NCBI GenBank assembly: GCA_007449985.2
Contig: VIIQ02000899.1
Coordinates: forward strand, 124,730-188,729
Reading direction: 5' to 3'
Origin: Desmodesmus armatus
Lineage: Eukaryota > Chlorophyta > Chlorophyceae > Sphaeropleales > Scenedesmaceae
Length of the DNA: 64,000 bases
The notes beneath the pieces were generated by a model. It ran no database searches. It was given only the letters and a program-made list of their open reading frames with translations, and was not told the DNA's origin. Shown one piece after another: positions 60,430 through 64,000 of the stretch; position 1 is the stretch's first letter, and every line of letters starts with the position of its first letter. The translations under genes were made by a program, and so were the position numbers.

Positions 60430-61700
60430 CGACGGGCGGTAATGCAGCTGAGATCTGGCTTGATCACCCAGCCCTCAGCTACCTGCAGTCCGGTCAAATG
60501 CCCTCCGACAGCAGCAGCAAGGAGAAGACCAGGGTACAGCAGCGGCTCAGGCTTTATCGCTGGGACGCTGCGCAGCAGCACCTGCTGTGGGTGCAGCAGG
60601 ACGGCAGCACACGCATCGTGCCTAAGCCCGACCAACGCTTGCCGCTCATTCAGCAGCAGCACGAGCGGTGTGGGCACTTTGGCGTACGCAGGACTGCCGC
60701 ACTGCTTGCCACCAAGTACTGGTGGCATGGCATGCTTGCAGACACTGCAGCAGTTGTTGGCCGCTGTCAGCACTGCAGTAGGGTTCAGGCCAGCTTCAGC
60801 AGCAAGGGCAACAGGGCTGAACTGCAGTCCATCCCCATAAGCAGCATGGGTTTCCGCTGGCACGTAGACCTCGCTGGGCCGTTCCCAGAGAGCCAGCGCG
60901 GCTCTCGGTACGTGCTCGTAGCTATTGAGGCGTTCAGCAAGTGGTTGGAGGTTGTCCCCATCCCCAACAAGGAGCCCAGCACAGTGGCATACGCCTTCCT
61001 GCACCATGTGTTGGCCAGGTTTGCCGCACCGGGCAGGTTGTCAGCGACAATGGGGTGGAGTTCACTGAGGGGGAGTTTGCACAGCTCTTGGGGGACAGCT
61101 TCATAGATCACTGCACCACCTCGCCTGCCCACCCTCAGGCCAATGGGCAGGCAGAGAAGGCTGTGGACATCGTCAAGCGCGCCCTGCGCAAGATGTGTCT
61201 GCAGCGGCACAAGCTAGACGACTGGGACACTGACGTCGCCTGGCTTACCCTAGGGTATAGGTGCAGCCCGCACAGCAGCACAGGGTTCACACCCTACGAG
61301 CTGCTGTTCGCCAGGCGGCCGGTAGTGCCCCCAGCAGCACGCAGCGGCTTGCAGCAGCCGCTGCAGTTTGATGACCCTGCAGCAGCAGCCACAGACCTTT
61401 TGCAGCGCCGGGAACTCGTACAGCGCCTCTGCCATGAGGCGCTCGAGAATCTCAGCATCGCGCAGCACAGGGACCAGCGCCGCTACGCAGTGGTCAGGTC
61501 CAAGGGCTACCAGCCACGCATGTACAGGTTCCAGCCAGGGGACTATGTGTACACGCAGCAGTTGCAGCGACACAGCACATTGCAGCCGCAGGCAAAGCCC
61601 AGCATTCTTAGGGTCAAGCAGGTCCTGCCGTCAGGGGTGCTGCAGTTGCAGGGCAAGTGCGGCCGCACAGCAGAGGTCCACAGCGACCACTGCGCGCCCT
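60430..61700 (+). pseudogene. Integrase, broken by a 1-bp deletion
   Basis: Same frame as the methyltransferase. Zinc-binding HHCC region at about 60660-60780 (HERCGHFGVRRTAALL ... CQHC), then the catalytic core: WHVDLAGPF (Asp at 60867), SDNGVEF (Asp at 61046) and [12 protein letters not shown] (Glu at 61154). Between the first and second Asp, around 61026-61037 (GCACCGGGCAGG), one base is missing, so the second half lies in another frame. The C-terminal part ([44 protein letters not shown]) resembles the gypsy integrase SH3-like end. All three catalytic acids are present apart from the frame break. Confidence 0.88.
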
Positions 61701-61765
61701 GCCACCTGCCGCACTTAGACGGGGAGGTTGATCCTCTCCTGGTGGAGGATGTGGATCACATAGTC

Positions 61766-61900
61766 TGTGAGGTCTGTGGGCGGGAGGAGCCAGAGTCCCA
61801 TCTGCTGCTGTGCGACATCTGCAACGCAGGGTATCACACCTTTTGCTTGCAGCCGCCGCTCAACGCAGTACCCAGCGGGGACTGGCTCTGCCCTCAGTGT
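61766..61900 (+). CDS. PHD finger fused to integrase C-terminus
   Basis: C4HC3 pattern: [27 protein letters not shown], then GDWLCPQC; the aromatic Trp two residues before the last Cys pair and the Asp-Cys-x-x-Cys core are typical. PHD fingers read the histone H3 tail (methylated or unmodified Lys4). It is in frame with the second half of the integrase, 25 residues after the integrase C-terminal domain. It could steer integration to particular chromatin, as chromodomains do in chromoviruses. Confidence 0.9.
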
Positions 61901-61974
61901 GTTGAGGAGGGGTACACCGCAACAGACGCAGCAGCACGGGAGCAGCAGCGCCAGCTCATACAGGGGAAGCGCAG

Positions 61975-62282
61975 CGCCCAGTGTTGTTCCCTTCTGCAGC
62001 CATGCGTCGCAGGGATGACACAGCAGCATGGTTGGATGGCAGGTTGCTGCTCAAGAGCAAGCACGACCCAGCAACGGGGCTGCCAGCCAGCTACTGGGGT
62101 AGGGTGCACTACCGTGGGGCGCAGTTCAGGCCCTACTACTTCCTGGTGGTATATCAGGATGGTGTTGCCCAGGAAGCCACCCGCGGGCACTCACGAAGTG
62201 GCTCATGCCGGCGGGTACCCAGTTGCCCTCAGCAGTGCAGATTCCTGCGCCGCCGTCCCTGGCACAGTAGCATGCCGCCGTA
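61975..62282 (+). pseudogene. C-terminal pol extension after PHD, in a shifted frame
   Basis: The frame after the PHD finger turns featureless near 61970, while a frame shifted by one reads [20 protein letters not shown], then [17 protein letters not shown] and [16 protein letters not shown]. The alternating aromatic and hydrophobic residues suggest a small beta-barrel (Tudor- or chromo-like). A possible continuation in a third frame ([19 protein letters not shown]) ends at a stop near 62270. Domain identity is not established. Confidence 0.5.
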
Positions 62283-62472
62283 GGGCCGCTGCTGCACACC
62301 AGGGAAGGCTGTGCTGGGAGGGTTGGATGGTTGGGTGGTTCTCAGGTATTGTCGTGCATAGGTTGTCTGGCATGAGCGCTGGTCAAGAGCTGACCAGTGG
62401 TGTGCTTGTTTGTTTGTGTGTTGTACTGTGCTGGCGTTTGCGTGCAGGTGTTGCACAGCCAGGGCATGAGCT

Positions 62473-63135
62473 ATGGGGGATTTCTCAGCAGCAGTTGGGG
62501 GTCGCTTCAGGCACCATTTAGGCCTAGAGGCCTACGTGCTGGAGGCGTCTGACTTGGGTTTAGAGGGTGCATGCCCTGCCATTGTGCGTGTGTTGCAGGG
62601 TGTGGATGTCGGCTTGGGGTTGTCTGCAGCAGGGGTCTTTACCTTGGGTTCCCCTGGGCAGCAAGTTGGCTTTGGGGATAGAGTCCCTCTAGGGGCCAAT
62701 GTGGGCGATGCCCTGGGGTTGCGGCGTCTGGCTGGCGGTGAGCGTGAGTCTGTGCAACTCGTGCTGGCTGCACCCAGCCCTGATGGGCGCCTCACTGGTT
62801 TTCATGTAGTAGCTGCAGAGCGCTCGCCCATGCAAGATCACTCAGACCTGCAGGGGTACAGCTTTGCAGCTGGTGCCCACATCATCAGTGGTGACGGTGT
62901 TGGTGCGATGTTTGAGGGTTACCTGCGCAGTCTGTCGGTTGGCAGTGGTGTGCCCGCTGGCAGCAGTGAGCTGATCACGCGTGTCAGTCGCTGTGTGATC
63001 ACAGAGTCCCTGTTTGCTGTGGTGTTTGAGCAGCCGGTGGTGATGCTGCATGTCAATCCATGGCTGCGAGGGCAGAATGTTCACGTCCCGGTTTCAGCAG
63101 AGGCCAAGTTGGGGCCCTCTGCAGGCAGGTCATAG
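62473..63135 (+). CDS. 220-codon open frame downstream of pol, unknown
   Basis: ATG at 62473, stop at 63135, within the element between pol and the right terminal repeat. Gly/Val/Leu-rich with beta-type alternation ([53 protein letters not shown]). Little low complexity compared with the gag-like region. An extra 3' frame is found in some plant and algal gypsy elements. No family recognised; it may also be a fortuitous frame. Confidence 0.4.
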   Translation: MGDFSAAVGGRFRHHLGLEAYVLEASDLGLEGACPAIVRVLQGVDVGLGLSAAGVFTLGSPGQQVGFGDRVPLGANVGDALGLRRLAGGERESVQLVLAAPSPDGRLTGFHVVAAERSPMQDHSDLQGYSFAAGAHIISGDGVGAMFEGYLRSLSVGSGVPAGSSELITRVSRCVITESLFAVVFEQPVVMLHVNPWLRGQNVHVPVSAEAKLGPSAGRS

Positions 63136-63664
63136 AAGAGTTGGGATGTGGCCGTTGGAGCACAGTGCGTTGTTCTGAATTAGTATGCCTGAGGGAGGTC
63201 TCCAGCAGGTGTTTTGTGGTGCTTGGGGTGGATGGCTGGTGCATTACCTGTGTTGATTAGCTGTCGCATCAGTGCATCTTTGTCTTGTTGCATGGGTTTG
63301 CGGGGTAAGATTTGCGCTCAGCTTCTCTATTTTCAGTGCTTTCGAGCACGCCATTGTTAGGGCGTAGCACCAAGGGTACAGTTGTGCCTGGGTTGTGCTC
63401 GTCCGCAGGGCTTCTGTGCAGCTGTGCCCTTGTCAGGACCCAGCCAAGTTTCTGGCAGTTAAGTTGGGCAGCAGTTGCGCTAGGATGTATGCACCTTTTT
63501 CGGGTTTTGGTGTGCACATCACACACAGAGTTGCTTGCAGCCGTGTGTAGTCCTGTTGTCATCCATGTTTTCTTTGGGAGGGTAGGCATTTGTTTTGCAT
63601 GCCATGGATGCTACATGTGTGCTGTGCACGGTGCTGCGTTCCCCTTGTCACCCCGCATCACCGT

Positions 63665-63685
63665 GGGGGGGGGGGGGGGGGGGGG
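63665..63685. repeat. G21 run, possible polypurine tract
   Basis: Twenty-one G followed at once by TGTCAGCAG. It lies 202 bp left of the 3' terminal repeat match. A purine tract directly followed by TG is how a 3' LTR normally begins. Confidence 0.6.
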
Positions 63686-63887
63686 TGTCAGCAGTACACT
63701 CTCAGTCACACTCTAGCAGCATGAGCTCTCTTTCTTTTTTCCTTCAGCGTGTATCAGCAGACAATTGCATGCATGCTCAACACATGAGGTACAATCATCG
63801 AGTGCTTGCTATTTATCCAGCCTTCAGTCAAGTCTAGCCACAGTCCAGGCAGGCCGATCTGGCACTGGTGCTGTCACTCGCGTCAGC

Positions 63888-64000
63888 TGACGCACCCGAT
63901 TGCTTGGCCGCCCGATAGGATGTGTGGTGCAGTGCTATACTGCAGTCAATCCAGCGTTGACCCAGTTTGCAGCATCGATGCTCTCATGCTAGCTTTATGG
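63888..64000 (+). repeat. 3' terminal repeat of the retroelement (cut by window end)
   Basis: Matches 54714-54826 with three substitutions. Continues beyond the window. Confidence 0.85.

Larger units (their letters stand above)
54714..64000 (+). mobile_element. Ty3/gypsy-like LTR retrotransposon with DNA methyltransferase and PHD finger
   Basis: A copy more than 9.2 kb long, bounded by direct terminal repeats 9174 bp apart. Order: terminal repeat, leader, gag-like region, RT-RNase H, cytosine-C5 methyltransferase, integrase, PHD finger, extra C-terminal domain, 220-codon frame, G21 run, terminal repeat. RT/RH before integrase is the gypsy order. The terminal repeats are 97% identical over the visible part. 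Frame breaks in the gag-like region, at a G16 run, a TAG codon, a 1-bp loss in integrase and a shift after PHD show that this copy is not autonomous. Target duplication cannot be checked because the right end is outside the window. Confidence 0.87.

Noticed and set aside
63665..63685. G21 and other long G runs as telomere-like or G-quadruplex regulatory elements
   Set aside because: Single homopolymers without repeat units; slippage or, within the element, a purine tract explains them better.

Overview
The window is nuclear DNA of a green alga, most likely a chlorophyte of the Chlorophyceae. The evidence is genes split by GT-AG introns with tgcag acceptors, very high CAG/CTG content giving poly-Gln, poly-Ala and poly-Ser tracts, several early light-induced proteins (ELIPs) with chlorophyte-type transit peptides, algal F-box/LRR and MYND-finger families, and a Ty3/gypsy-like element. 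I see no rRNA, CRISPR, operon or bacterial feature. The species call is inference.

Layout. 1-1594: 3' part of an LRR gene (+). 3118-3991: a non-autonomous piggyBac-like element flanked by TTAA. 5620-7544 (-) and 12342-14298 (-): two six-exon ELIP genes, with an F-box/LRR gene (8061-9473, +) divergent from the first. 15053-18423 (-): a five-exon, 715-codon low-complexity/coiled-coil protein. 20267-21540 (-): a three-exon protein with a SUMO-interaction-like motif. For these multi-exon genes I followed the reading-frame phase through every junction.

23052-49612 is a gene-pair array. A MYND zinc-finger gene (-) sits head to head with an F-box-like/LRR gene (+), three times over. The first pair is old and diverged. 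The rest is a very recent tandem duplication with a 9.63 kb unit: 29573-39983 is nearly identical to 39201-49612. The two young MYND copies differ by a 5-bp change in a CTG tract, which breaks the reading frame in one of them. A diverged fourth copy of the downstream spacer lies at 49613-51600.

52283-54705 (+) is a third ELIP with a rearranged intron pattern. ELIP1 and ELIP3 share a TGACG/ACGCA-type palindrome 35-38 bp upstream of a TATA box, which suggests shared bZIP (light or stress) control.

54714 to beyond 64000 is a retrotransposon inserted 8 bp after the ELIP3 stop codon. Its pol region encodes reverse transcriptase-RNase H, then a cytosine-C5 DNA methyltransferase domain, then integrase, a PHD finger and a further C-terminal domain. 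Several frame breaks mark this copy as inactive. A retroelement carrying its own DNA methyltransferase together with a chromatin-reader finger is the most unusual system in the window.
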